Below, one piece after another: positions 44,817-56,138 of a stretch of DNA of 64,000 nt. Source of the DNA: Kalmusia sp. IMI 367209. Taxonomy: Eukaryota > Ascomycota > Dothideomycetes > Pleosporales > Didymosphaeriaceae. The notes below the pieces were generated by a model. It was not told the DNA's origin. It did no database searches and saw only the letters and a list, made by a program, of their open reading frames with translations. Each line of letters begins with the position of its first letter. The stretch's first letter is position 1. Where the stretch lies: assembly GCA_027946365.1 (NCBI GenBank), contig JAPEUQ010000004.1, forward strand, positions 992,001 through 1,056,000, in the 5' to 3' direction. Both the position numbers and the translations under genes were made by a program.

Positions 44817-46729
44817 TTAGCAAGTACGAATGTACAGGCCTATGGGGCTTGGATCGGAGCTTTGACGATAGTCCAAGGTAAAGTTCTGGCCACAAACCAT
44901 AAAGGTGTTTTTGCCAGTGACGCATGATACAGTCTTAGCACTGCAGCTGAAGCCCGGGTGGACAGGGCCGGCAGCGACAATTTTCCTCGGGCCAACTTTG
45001 TTCCTATGGATTTGTTTAGCAGATGTGCTCAACTCCCTGCGTACTGTACTGCAGCTTACCAAGCCGAATCCTTCATTGCGGGATAGTGAAGATGCCAGAA
45101 CTCTACCAAAGTAGAAGAATTTGGTTTGGCGTTGAACGTGTAAGATGAGGTCTCAGGGTCGTTTTCTTCAGGGAAAAGCCAGATAAGCGAACACTTCTTA
45201 CCCAGGTGTCGCGATTCAATATTGAAGTTGTAGAGTGTGCAAGTGTGGTCGCTGATGCTGCCATTCCACGTATTACTGGCAACTTTGTCAGGCTGTGCTT
45301 TGTCTACAGGCGCGATAAGATAAGGAGACTCGAAGTCACCCTTTAGATCGTGTGGGCAGCCATAGGCGGGATATCTGGATCCGCATTTCTGTGCATTGTC
45401 GGGGTTCTCGCAATCTATCGGAGCAGGATATGCGCCATTGTTGCCTCCACTGTATGATGAAGACGGCGTAGATTTCGGTACGTCGCTATTCGAAGTGCCA
45501 TTGTTTCCAGGCTTGGGAGTAGGACTAGTAACAGTAGGCAGAGAGTTCTTGCATATACCGAACCGGCTTTGACATCCAGCACCGCAATGGAGAGGCGAAG
45601 AACCGCACCAACCTTCTGAACTGCAGCACGACCCAGTCTCAAATCCTTTGCAGTGATATCCATCAGAACCACCACATTTTCCATTTGGAGAGAGGTCACT
45701 CTGTTTAGGAGATGAAGACGACGATGGCTGATCATGAGCCGAAGATGACGAGGGTCGAGCCTGAGTTGAGGTTGTGGAGGGTCGAGAGTGAGCTGTAGAT
45801 GATGGGGTTTGAGTATGAGCGGGAGCCTTGCCGTCATGTGTGTTGTTGGAGGAAAAGCTATCGCAGATTCCGAAGTCGCTTTGACATCCGACGCCGCAGT
45901 GGAGGGGCGTGAGTCCGCACCAGCCGTGCGAACTGCAGCAGGGACCGTCACCTTTTCCGAAGCAATTGAACCCAGTAGGTTTACCACAATGTCCGTCGGG
46001 AGACTGATCACTGTAATGCCCATTAGGGGGTATGTTTGAAACAGAAGTCGAGTTATCAAGATGACTAGTAACACCGTGCTCCGATGTTACAGGAGGTGAT
46101 GTGCAATTAGCGAGAGAGAAGTCGCCGTGCACCTTCACACCTTCACCGTGATGGGGCGGCACTTCTTCTGCCCAGCCAAGTGACGGGTATATACGTTCCA
46201 GACGCCGTTATCGTTCACAGGACAGGCCCAAAACTTCGCGGCTCCATGGTATAACAGAAGCCTTTGGCAGCTGATAGCAAAGCCTGGCGTTGCTTGATGA
46301 TGGTCAGCGCATATCTGACCCGGAGGTGTGCGTATTGGGCAGCAACGAGCGGAAACGACTTACGCCCAACGCCCTCATCACATTGGAATTGTTTTGTCGG
46401 CGGTGTCAATATGCAGCCCCGTCCATTTTTGTCGGTAATTTCACCCCCTTTGGGACCGTACCCGAAGAGAAATTGAGCGACGGGGAGGCTGCCGCCAATC
46501 CTGTTCTGACCGTCCGCAATCTGTCCAATATAACCGCTCACGGGAGCGCCTTGGGCTTCGAGGGTAATCTTAATGGGGTCTGAGCTGTTACGGTTTGCTG
46601 TTTGCAGGCATGTGAGTATTCGACTTTGGATTGCATAGCCCTGGGTGACATACAGATAGGGTAGACGTGTCTACCAATGGCAGACGCCGCAACGGCACTG
46701 GCAGAGGCGAGGATGAGAGCTGACCGCAT
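44817..46729 (-). CDS. Secreted But2-domain protein with two hevein-like chitin-binding modules
   Basis: Five exons on the minus strand, 46729-46654, 46579-46364, 46283-46141, 46078-45060 and 45003-44817, give 546 aa. A signal peptide (MRSALILASASAVAASA) precedes an N-terminal region with the fungal pattern QIADGQNRIGG...GRGCILTPPTKQFQCD and FWACPVNDNGVWNVYT. Two type-1 chitin-binding (hevein) modules follow, each with CCSS-x-GWCG and HCG-x-GCQS-x-FGIC, separated by a Ser/Thr/Pro-rich linker. The C-terminal part (FESPYLIAPVDKAQP, NTWNGSISDHTCTLYNFNI, SSYTFN) is a But2-family domain. A wall-associated or secreted chitin-binding role is likely, either shielding the fungus's own chitin or scavenging fragments. 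Exon 3/4 splicing has an equally good alternative (donor 46138, acceptor 46064) that changes a few residues. Confidence 0.82.
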
Positions 46730-47021
46730 TGTGGGGGCTCTATGGTTGAACAAAGTAAGCAATACTGAGGAATGGATACAATGCGAGGCAACAATTTTGG
46801 TAATTGTATGATTGTGAGAATAGAAGATGCTGAACGGGAAGACTTGTGCATGGGCAAGCTGCTTGGCTACTTCCTACGAGCGTGTTATGACGAGTCAATA
46901 ACGTTCATGGCTATCACCGGAACCGGAACTAGCGAAGAAGGCCCGTACGCAACCCACGAATAGGTCTACTGTTTGGGAAGGAACCGAGCAGGCAACAATC
47001 ATGATGGTGTTCATTGCTACT
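46730..47021. promoter_or_regulatory. Promoter of the But2/hevein gene and 3' flank of the hydrolase
   Basis: About 290 bp. No specific element is identified by eye. Confidence 0.4.
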
Positions 47022-48508
47022 TCAAGTTTTCTGGTACCGCTTCGCCATTTCTTGCTGAAAGAGGTGAACGACAGGCTGATGCTTCTTCTCTCCGGGTGGA
47101 TACAGCTGCGTAGCGAAGACACCACAAGAACCACCTTCCCTATCAATCCACCACTTCAAATTGGGTGCACCTCCCCACTGAGACCACCCAGTTCGCAATC
47201 CCTCTTCTTTGCCCGTCAGGCCAATTAAACCCAAGAGACCGTGCGTCCATTCTCCAGCACCTGGACTGCCTACGATAGGCTCGCCTGGAATCATGGCCGC
47301 AGCCATAGGAGGAACTGCCAATGTCCTGTTGAGGGCAGCCTGCGAGGATGGCGACAAAGTCGGAGTGAACGACGAATCAACGGTTTTGGGTTTTAGGATC
47401 TGGCCGTCGTTACGCAGAATGGACTTGAGCAGCTTTAGAAAGTCCTCTGCAGTGCTGAAGAGACCGCCACTGCCATATTGGTCTTTGTGGTCGAGCATGA
47501 TGTTTCTAGTACTATTGAAGGATGCGTTGTCGCTGCTTAGAGGTTCATCGGGTGAAGAACGACCAATCATGGGCATCAAGCGTGCAGCAATGTCATTATG
47601 GGTACGTGCCTCGAATGTGGTGTTGTTCATGCCTAACACTTCGAAGATGTTTTTGCGTAAGTACTCTTCAAGTGTGCAATTGTTGGCTCTAGCAATCATG
47701 AGTCCAGCAACGTCATGTCCAGGTCCGTAGTCCCATCCAGTACCCGGTTCAAATACTAGTGGGATAGTAAAAACTTCGGGAATGGTGCCACGCATCGCCC
47801 TTGGCCCTTCCCCGCGCGACTGGCGCCATTTCAAAAGAAGGCCAGGATGAAAGTCGTAGGCTAAGCCTGAAGTGTGCGATATCAGCCTGCCTGCGGTAAC
47901 TTTCTCTTTTGCGTTTTGTAGCACAGGCTGACCATCTTCGAAGCCTGTCACGATTTGGGCCTGGCTCCATTCTGGCAGAAGTCGGTCCACGTCGTCACTA
48001 GAATCGAGACCGAATAATCCACGATCGATGCATTGTAAGACTGCTATCGACGTCACGATCTTGGTCATAGACGCGAACCACATGGGTGTCTTTGTAGTGA
48101 CCGGCGAAGATGAGGGGTCGAGCTGGAATGTGCCATATGCAGCAAGGAAATCCTCTTTCTCGGGTTCACCATCTGCGGAATACTCAGTACCATCTCGAAT
48201 CCAGTTCCAATGGCGTTCATTTTAACGAATGCAGTTAAGACAGCGTCATATTCTGTTTCCGCCGGTTGATTGTGCTGCTTTCTCCGGCTTGCTGAGAGTT
48301 GCCGTCTCTCTAACCATGTTTATTATTGTGGGGGTTTACGAAATCACAGGGACAGCACGTTCGCATAGGGAGGAGGTGACAGCAAAAGCGAAAAAAGATG
48401 ATTCATACCTCTGATGCCACCGGCAGCAGCCAGTGCCATTCCCGCTAGCAAGCGTTCATGTCCAGGACTGACAGCTCGCTTGCATGCTTCTTCTAGTATA
48501 GAAGACAT
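47022..48508 (-). CDS. Class-C beta-lactamase-fold serine hydrolase (EstB/LovD type)
   Basis: Two exons, 48508-48409 and 48172-47022, give 416 aa. The 236-bp intron is unusually long for this window, but its phases agree and it restores LAAAGGIRDGEPEKEDFLAAYGTF, the strand pair expected before the active site. The catalytic SxxK is SMTK (residues 68-71, in PMWFASMTKIVTS). The Tyr motif is WDYGPGHDVAG (Tyr182). Downstream are SGLAYDFHPG, YGSGGLFSTAEDFLKLL and a C-terminal WWIDREGGSCGVFATQLYPPG. The family includes esterases and transesterases such as the acyltransferase LovD, as well as penicillin-binding-like enzymes. No signal peptide is evident. Fungal secondary-metabolite loci often carry such enzymes, but a link to the RiPP pair 6 kb away is only a possibility. 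Confidence 0.88.
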
Positions 48509-50269
48509 CGTTCTCAAGTAATGACTGACCCTGGCAAGGAAAGGGTTGTTGGAATATGGTGTGGTTTGAGGGTCGACTCTATCGCTCGCTATCAAAGGCT
48601 ATAATGTGCAAATTTGAATATCGCCAGCTCGATTGGGGTGTCATATGATCGGCATTGAAGCGAGAAATACTGCGAAGTCCGCTGCTGTGGGGCGTAGGAT
48701 CTGAATGGTGGCATTGATAAACAGCCTAATCCACATGAAACTTAGCGGCGTGGGGTCACGCATTTGGTCCACAACGCGACTCGTCACCAAGTCACCTCGC
48801 AACGATTTCGGCCAACAGTTCACTGTGCTTGCGAGCCCATTCCATAATTTACATAAGAGGTCGCTAGACATAGATTTCGATCGAGAATGAATTCGGGATG
48901 GCTTGGTCAAACGCATGTGACCCGGGCGCCCCTCTTTTTTTTATTTAAAATTTTGTCCTGAGAGATGTCTCACCTTCATCTGATGGTACTTCTCAAACAC
49001 CATAAGCGGATATGAGGCTCATCACATTGTCGCATGGGGGGTACAGACCGGCGATCTCAATACACACCATCGGCATGACCAAGATGCGGGGAGGCGAAAA
49101 ATCAGTCAAAGTTACACAGATGCTCGCTTGTAGGTACAATTGGGACCAGCTTACCTTGCTCACGAGTTGTTGATGTGGTCACACCATCGAACCGATTTCT
49201 CTAATGAGATGTGCCTTTTTGTTCTGGGATGGTGTTGCATATAATGCAACATCTGGGCTACGATCTCGCATCATATACATACTCGATCAGCTTTTTAGGC
49301 AACACTTCTGGAAACACATGAAACGGCTTTTCACGCATGAATGCAAAGTGATCCTCTCTCGAATACGATACAGCAGCTCGTTATATGTGCTTGTCATTAC
49401 AGCCTGTCCTGTAGTCAGCGGCTACAATGATTTTAGCATCACTCGATACCTACTAATAACCTAAGTCATGTTCCAGGAGTACGTTCTTCACATGGAGTCG
49501 TTTCACAGTATTGTGAGCTCGGCCTCGTTCTGTAACTGGGAAGGCATTTTCGAGCTAGACCGAAAAGGACAGCCCATGCATCAACTGCAGCCGATCACGA
49601 AACTCACCACAAAAAGTAAGTCGAATTGTGTCGAAATGACACATCCCTTTCAGTGACACAGATATCGCACAAATGGGAACCTCTGTCAGTGCATGCGAAC
49701 ATTTCTCCATAATGTAGGTGTAGTATCCTGAAGGGCTATTATAAGCTTACACTATACGTCAATATATGTTAACAGATGATAGGAGCTCCAGTAGCAAAGC
49801 GCATACTCATAGAGCCAGCCTTATTGCGAACAGACATCTATCGAATTAACCCATGTACGAGTTTTCGTATTATACAGGTTTTGTCTACTATCGCTTGTCA
49901 CACCAGAGGATCAATCGGAACTGCGGGCGCGTAGTGGCGTCGAACATCATTGGCACATGCTGCACGCGCTCCCCGAGGTTGTACCACAATATCTTTTCAA
50001 GTACTACGGAGCCTGTAACCCCGCGTTTGACGTTAGGATGAGCATTAGCATCTTATTGGGGGGGCCGCTTCATTGCTTTTCGGGGAACCAAGATCAATCA
50101 CTTTCGTGATGATACCTCGGTTCCGAATCTGATTCTATATTTCCCCTTTGGTGTCACCAATCGAGGTGCTCTTTACGGCAGGCATGCCCCAGAATTTCAG
50201 CTCGACAATTGACTCACATGCATGAGACTTCCATAATTGTACAAACACTGCGAAACTTCTTTCATCAGC
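48509..50269. other. 1.8-kb gene-free interval
   Basis: Contains the hydrolase promoter and the leader of the next gene. Short ORFs on both strands show no motifs, and I see no repeat or RNA gene. Confidence 0.5.
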
Positions 50270-51771
50270 ATGCCTGGTGGTATACATCCGCCCTTGGCGG
50301 TAATCTTATCGTGGCCGAGACCAAACTACATCGATCCTGTGACTCGACCGAAGGCGGCAACTATACTTGCATGCATCTTTGGTCCCATAACGATGTTTCT
50401 GCTCATTGCGAGATTATGGGTTAGGATTTGGATACAAAGGAACGCAAGCTGGGATGACTGGCTAATGATAGCAGCAAGTGTCCGTGTACTTCACTCAATA
50501 TGAGCGACCGTAATACTAACACGTGCAGATTCCGCTTCTTGTTTTGACGATCCTGATCCCTTTAGGTAGGATGAACGTCGTCGATATTGAGACTAGTAAA
50601 AGACTGACCCAGGCTAGTGGCTGATATCTACCACTTCAACAAGCATGCATGGGACGTGCAGCCACACTTTTTCATCATACAGCGAAAATATATCATGGCG
50701 ATTGAATCGACCTTTTGTGTCGCATCCGGACTGATCAAGATCTCCATACTCCTGTTTTACAAACGTTTGGGCGCACGCGCTGTGTCTAAGACCTTCCTCT
50801 GGGCTACTAGACTCACCATAATCTTCATAGCAGGGTACTCCATCGCTTTCACACTCGTACCCGTCTTTGGCTGCAACCCTATATCCGCATTCTGGGATCA
50901 AGTCGACTTCATTAAAGTCTCGAATGGCTACACGTACAAATGCTTCAACGAGGGCGCAGACGTTTTTGCCGCTGCTGTCATCTCCTCAGCGCAAGATCTA
51001 CTCACCGCTATACTGCCCACCTTTCTATACTGGCGTCTGCGAATACCCCTTCGCCAGAAGATAGCTCTATTCGGTATCTTTGCGATTGGCTACGGGGTAG
51101 TCGCAATTGGCATTCTTCGCTCGTATTACTCCTGGCAGATATTCTTCGAGACGTACGATGTCACTTGGGTAGCATGGAATGTCTGGACCTGGACATTGCT
51201 CGAAATCCACATCGGTGCAATATGTGCCAATGTACCTGCACTAAAAGTTTTCTTCAAACAAATACTCAAGATAAAAACTTCGAGCGCCGGATCGAACTCC
51301 GTCTCAAAGATCTCAGGAACCAGAAGCTCTGCAAGCAAGCCGTCACGCTCATCTTTTTCTGCGTCGGCGTATTCTCGCAGGTCGCTATGGAAAGATAGCC
51401 AACAGAACGGCAGGTACGGTTACCTATCCGAGCCGCATCATGAGATTCCAGTGCACGGTCATGACAGTACCCCAACCCAACAAGAAGTTTGCGACTCCTG
51501 CTCGGCAGTTTCTGAGCGAAGTCTAGTCAATACCAAGACAGCGCAATGGGAGGATATTGAGTTGGCTACTCTCCAGAAGCAGCCTCAATCGCAGTCAAAG
51601 TATTCCGTGCAGTCATTATCACCCAGCCAAGAGGACCTACAGGCGTTGCCACAGATGCCATCTCAGATCCGGCCATATCTTACGCCTCGCGCAATGTCTC
51701 CAGAAGCTCAAGCTAATCCCTACTCGTCTGGAATAGTGAATGAAAAATTGACCTGGCAAAGCTGGTCTTAA
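50270..51771 (+). CDS. PTH11/SAT4-type integral membrane protein (fungal rhodopsin-like fold)
   Basis: Three exons, 50270-50479, 50529-50565 and 50618-51771, give 466 aa; the small 37-bp exon keeps the helix between WDDWLMIAAS and VADIYHF. The exon-1 donor could also be a few bases away. Helices include ATILACIFGPITMFLLIARLW, IPLLVLTILIPL, AIESTFCVASGLIKISILLFY, LTIIFIAGYSIAFTLVPVF, FAAAVISSAQDLLTAILPTFLYW, IALFGIFAIGYGVVAIGIL and TLLEIHIGAICANVPAL. The W-D-D-W, KISILLFYKR and LEIHIGAICANVPALK segments are classic for the family (PF20684-like). A soluble, Ser/Gln-rich C-terminal tail of about 190 residues follows. It is larger than and only distantly similar to the 332-aa member at 42.5 kb. 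Confidence 0.88.
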
Positions 51772-51923
51772 AATATGGATACGGCCTGAATGGGTCTCCG
51801 GTTCAACCTAGTAAAGTGTACATTCGAGGCCCTGTGCATAGTTTTAAGAGCTGGTAACCGATATATTGGCATTCTTATATCTACATAAAAATGAAAAATT
51901 ACCTCTTCGTTCATTCATACTGC

Positions 51924-52514
51924 CTACTCCTTCCTCGACTCCATCCGAATCGGCTCATGGCCCTCGTATTCCCTCTGCGCTTCCTCAAATTCTTCCTTCT
52001 CCAACTTCCACCTATCCTCATCACTTTGTTTCGCTCTCTTCTTCACGTCCCTTTTCATCTTCTTGATTTCCTCTCTCGAAAGTCCTCCATAGCCTTTCTC
52101 ATTGCCCCCTGTTTGGTCTCCAAACCCGAGTGTTTTCCCAATAGCACTACCGCCGTACATCGCAGCGTTGCCTAATCCCTTCCCTAAACCCGTTACGGTC
52201 CCATATACGCCGGTACCGACAGAATGCACGGTATTGCCCGCAGTGTCAACGACGTCTTTGACTGCGCCGCCGACTGTACTAGAGAGCGCTGTTGCGGCGT
52301 GTTGGGCTGTCGCGAGGGCGCCTATTGATTCGTCTTCTTCAGAGGACGACCATTCTTCCGAGTCTTCCCTTCTGTCCAAGGAAATACATGAACAATGGGT
52401 CACCGTGTATGTATTAGGCAGGGCTTACTTTGCACGCCTCGTGGCTTCTTGTTGCTCCTTTGTGCCGGGGAGAATGTCAAGATCTACGATGCGGTTCTCA
52501 AGGACTTTCACCAT
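51924..52514 (-). CDS. Small conserved fungal protein with glycine-rich amphipathic centre
   Basis: Two exons, 52514-52429 and 52371-51924 (57-bp intron, GTAAGC...GACAG), give 177 aa beginning MVKVLENRIVDLDILPGT. An acidic Ser/Glu patch (EDSEEWSSSEEDES) is followed by a Gly/Ala/Val/Thr-rich segment (VGTGVYGTVTGLGKGLGNAA) and a highly charged helical C-terminus (REEIKKMKRDVKKRAKQSDEDRW...). There is no signal peptide. The central stretch might bind membranes like a multi-turn amphipathic helix. I do not recognise a named family. Confidence 0.75.
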
Positions 52515-53296
52515 TGTAAGTTTATCGTGTGTTTGCTGCGAGATGATGCATAGCAGCATTCGGAGCCCCGCTTATATTGGAAGTATACATGGGGATGAGG
52601 GGTCCTATGCGCGAGTGCGTCATCACAAAGTGGCGTGGCGGGAGCTAAGATGGTCTCACGTAAGGGTTCAGCACATTCATTAGATACTTGTATATCCAAG
52701 TAATTCTTTATCTATTAATATTTAGAGATAAGGGCGCCTATTATAGAGCTTACTAGACCTACTACTCTAAATAAGTATATAGATAAGCTTTAGTCCTAGA
52801 TTATGGAAGGCTTTCGCGACGTGAAATTGATGATATGCCTCAGTGGTGGAGGTAATGGTGGTGTACTTGGCAAGGAGAAAGTGGAGCCGGTCGTGCTTAA
52901 CGTTTGGCATCTCACCACACCACCCCTCCCACACTACGGGAAGATCTGACGCACTGAAAGCTGCAATGTCCAACCCCATCAAAATTTTTCCATTGTTCAC
53001 CACGAAGCACAGATCTCAGCAAGACGTCCAAATGCCTCGTGTTCCATCATCCGGGCTAGCATTACCCCGCAGCGATCATTCGGCCACAAGTTCCCCACAC
53101 GTGCAGATCATACCCCAGATTTGAGCGTGCATGGGGAATATGAGTCGGGACGTGATTTACGAATTACCGTGAGCCCTGCATGACTTGCATCCACAGGGTG
53201 AGCGACGTCGACCTCCAAGCTACACAAGAAGACTTCGCATTCCTGGCTTGACCATTTTTCGAGAACCCGCTGGTCGTGAGCGTCAGAGTCGCAACC
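52515..53296. other. Intergenic region, partly AT-rich
   Basis: AT-rich from about 52680 to 52800, then ordinary promoter sequence of the permease. No gene is supported. Confidence 0.5.
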
Positions 53297-55120
53297 ATGA
53301 CAGGATTCGCACGCGCAAAAGAGGATAGGCCTACCCCGCCAGAAGTCGTACGTCTGCCTCCATTATACCGATGGGTTTTCAATAACAAGTAGGATTACAG
53401 TACAACTGGCGGGTGTATAGCATGGCACTTGTCATCAGCATGGGCGTGCTGACCTACGGCTACGACTCATCTTTCATCGGCACGACAATCACACAGAAGA
53501 GTTTCCTGCGTGACTTCGGGATGGATAAGATGAGCAAGAAAGAGCTCAACGACGTTTCTTCTAATTTGACCTCCATCTGTTAGTCTTCAACCCCTCGCTG
53601 TAGGACAAAACACCGTTAACGATCGCTTAGACTCGGCCGGCGGTTTTTTTGGTGCTCTTTTCGCCTTCTTTTCACTGGAGCTTCTTGGTCGTCGCACGAC
53701 TGTCATCTTATCGGATGTTGTCTTCATACTCGGCGCCCTTTTCTGCACGATCGGAACAGTCCCGTCGCATTCCCTCGGCCTCATCTACACAGGACGCCTA
53801 CTGACCGGCCTCGGCGTTGGCGGAATCGCAGCCGTGTCTCCAATATACATCGCCGAAATCTCTCCACCAGCTATCCGTGGTCGATTGACTGGCTTCTTTG
53901 AATCATTCTACCAAACCGGGGCCGTCATCGGTTTCTGGATCAATTATGGCATTGTTCATAACTTGAATACAAACGACTCAAATGCCTGGCGAATTCCCAT
54001 GGCTGTCCAGCTTATCCCGGCGGGAATACTTGCGCTCATGGTACCGCTACTAAAGGAGAGCCCCACGTGGCTGCTCAAGCGTGGGCGGGAGGAAGAAGCA
54101 TATCAGGTGTATAGCTTCATCCGGATGCTGCCAGCTGACCACGAGTATATCGCTCAAGATGTACATTTCGTCCAGGAAGAGATCGCAAGGGAACGTGCAG
54201 CATTAGCAGGCTCTACCAATGCTACGCTGGGCCAGGTAATGAAGGGTGCGGCGAGGGAAGCTTCACTCAAGGGCATGCGGAATCGCTTCTTGCTCGTTTT
54301 CCTCATGTTCATGTGGCAGGCATGGTCTGGTGCCGCAGCTATCAACTGTAAGTGCACTACATATATTTGTTCCATGTTGTATAAGTAATTGACCATTCGA
54401 GCAGACTATTCGCCCACGATCTTCACCTCCATCGGCCTCACGGATGTCACGCTCTGGACGGGCATATACGGCGTTATCAAAGCCGCTGGATCCATCATCT
54501 TCTTCACCTGGTTTATCGACAAGTTCGGACGAAAATGGCCATGGATCGTATCTTCTCTCGCTTGCGCCTTCTGCCAGTACTACCTCGCAGTCTACATCAA
54601 AATCGGACACCCGAAGACTGGTGTACCGCAGTCAGCATCGACGGTCGCGGGTGGAAAGGGTGCTACGGCAATGATTATGATTTTCGGGGCAGCTTGGAGT
54701 TTCGGTGCAAACGGCTTGCCATGGATTATCTCGGCTGAGATCTTCCCTTCCTCTTTGAGGTCAATATCTGGGGTGAGACCATACAGCAATCATAGCCATG
54801 TTACAAGCTAATCACTTCAACAGCCATTTGCTGCCATGAGCGTCTGGCTCTGGACATACGTGGTCACGAGAGCGCTTCCGAGCATGTATACATCCATGGG
54901 TTGGGGCGTGTACGTATTCTTTGCGACATGCTTGGTTTGCGCGAGTGTGTATGCGTTCTTCTTCATTCACGAAACGAAAGGTCTACGAGTTGATCAGATG
55001 GATGAGCTCTTTGGATTCGAGAGGAATCAGCAGTCTGGTGCGCCGGCGGCCAAAGCTTTCGAAGAGGATGACCTCAAAGAGGAGGCCAAGGTAGAGGTTC
55101 ACCAGAGGGAAGTCGTGTGA
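53297..55120 (+). CDS. MFS quinate/hexose-type permease
   Basis: Five exons, 53297-53347, 53401-53578, 53631-54347, 54405-54772 and 54824-55120, give 536 aa with all phases consistent. The first exon is only 17 codons (MTGFARAKEDRPTPPEV); its donor GTACGT and acceptor TACAG restore EVYNWRVY, the usual opening of quinate-permease-like transporters. Sugar-porter marks: YGYDSSFIGTT in TM1, LLGRRTT, TGRLLTGLGVGG, YIAEISPPAIRGRL, LLKESPTWLLKRGR, KFGRKW and HETKGLRVDQMDELF at the end. It is a plasma-membrane proton symporter for quinate, hexoses or related compounds. No quinate-pathway enzymes flank it, so the substrate is open. It is distinct from the 558-aa permease at 20-22 kb. Confidence 0.93.
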
Positions 55121-55574
55121 TTTAGAGATAGAACTCAAGATCGAAGCGGATTCTACATCTTGATTCAACATCGATTCAATGTACTTCCGAATGCTGAGCT
55201 GGGTATAGATTTTGGCAGTCGTGGTGGTAAACGATGACGACGCTTGGGAGCTTGGAACTTATTCCTGTTCCCAGGTGCATCCTACATCTATTGCGCTACC
55301 CCATCTCTCCGTACCACTGCGCCTATATCACTCTTCTAATACACACAATAGGCGCCGCTGCCTCGAGACGCCTGCCAGGTTGATGGATACGGCAGGTGCA
55401 AGTACATTGCACGGTCCCCTCCGAGCGGGCCCTCGTATACTAATCGCGCATAGCTCCACTTTCGTCTAGGTGTATTTAACGAGTCATCTCTGGTAGGCAA
55501 CAGAGCTTTGGGCTTTGGGCGAGGAAGGCCCTAAAAATGCAAGCTCGAGCACGAACACAAACCACTTGTATGTT
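55121..55574. other. Intergenic, nothing recognised
   Basis: 3' flank of the permease and the left edge of the VPS35 relic. No gene is seen. Confidence 0.45.
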
Positions 55575-55991
55575 AACCACCCGCAGCTTCACCGCGATGA
55601 AAAGCGCGTGATCGAATGTCTACAGCTTGCTATCCGTGTAGCGGATGTCTGCATGGACGCTGCGGTTTCCGTCGAGCTCTTCGTCAAAATTCTGAACCGC
55701 TACGTCTATTACTTTGACCAAGAGAATGAGCCAGTACGTCTTTTGCCTTCTTATACACTTAGCAATCATACTGAAAATGTCCAGGTCACGATGAAATATC
55801 CCAGCGGACTCATCGAGCTCATCCACTCTAATATCTAATCTAACGATAACGCGTCAGTGCTTGAGAATCCGCAACGACATCTCCAGCGTACACTAGACTA
55901 CATCGCGAGCAGAGAATACGAAGGTGTTGTCACAACGCTGAAGCAGAGGGACACTGCTATTCGAACGCGAAGCGCATGGCGTTTCTTGTAA
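55575..55991 (+). pseudogene. VPS35: VPS35 C-terminal fragment with internal stop
   Basis: The frame reads RDEKRVIECLQLAIRVADVC, then ELFVKILNRYVYYFDQENEP. A consensus intron follows (55734-55784, GTACGT...CCAG), then VTMKYPSGLIELIHSNI, a TAA at 55836-55838, and 50 more in-frame codons (HLQRTLDYIASREYEGVV) to 55991. This is the C-terminal end of VPS35, the cargo-binding core of the retromer, normally an alpha-solenoid of about 800 residues. Here only about the last 150 residues are present, with no start upstream and a stop inside. Because the intron survives, it arose by DNA duplication rather than retrotransposition. Confidence 0.82.
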
Positions 55992-56138
55992 TAATGTTTT
56001 GCGAAATTTGAGTTTAGAAGCATACCGAGTTTGGATATTGAAGTGAGGAGGTAGATAAGACATGCTACAATGGAGACTAGAAACATAATATCAGATGACA
56101 GTCTTCAATTTTCCACAACCGCACGTGTTTTGACCTTT

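Noticed and set aside
53297..55120. Quinate-utilisation (qa/qut) cluster
   Set aside because: The permease is quinate-type by sequence, but no dehydroquinase, quinate dehydrogenase or Qa regulator lies nearby.
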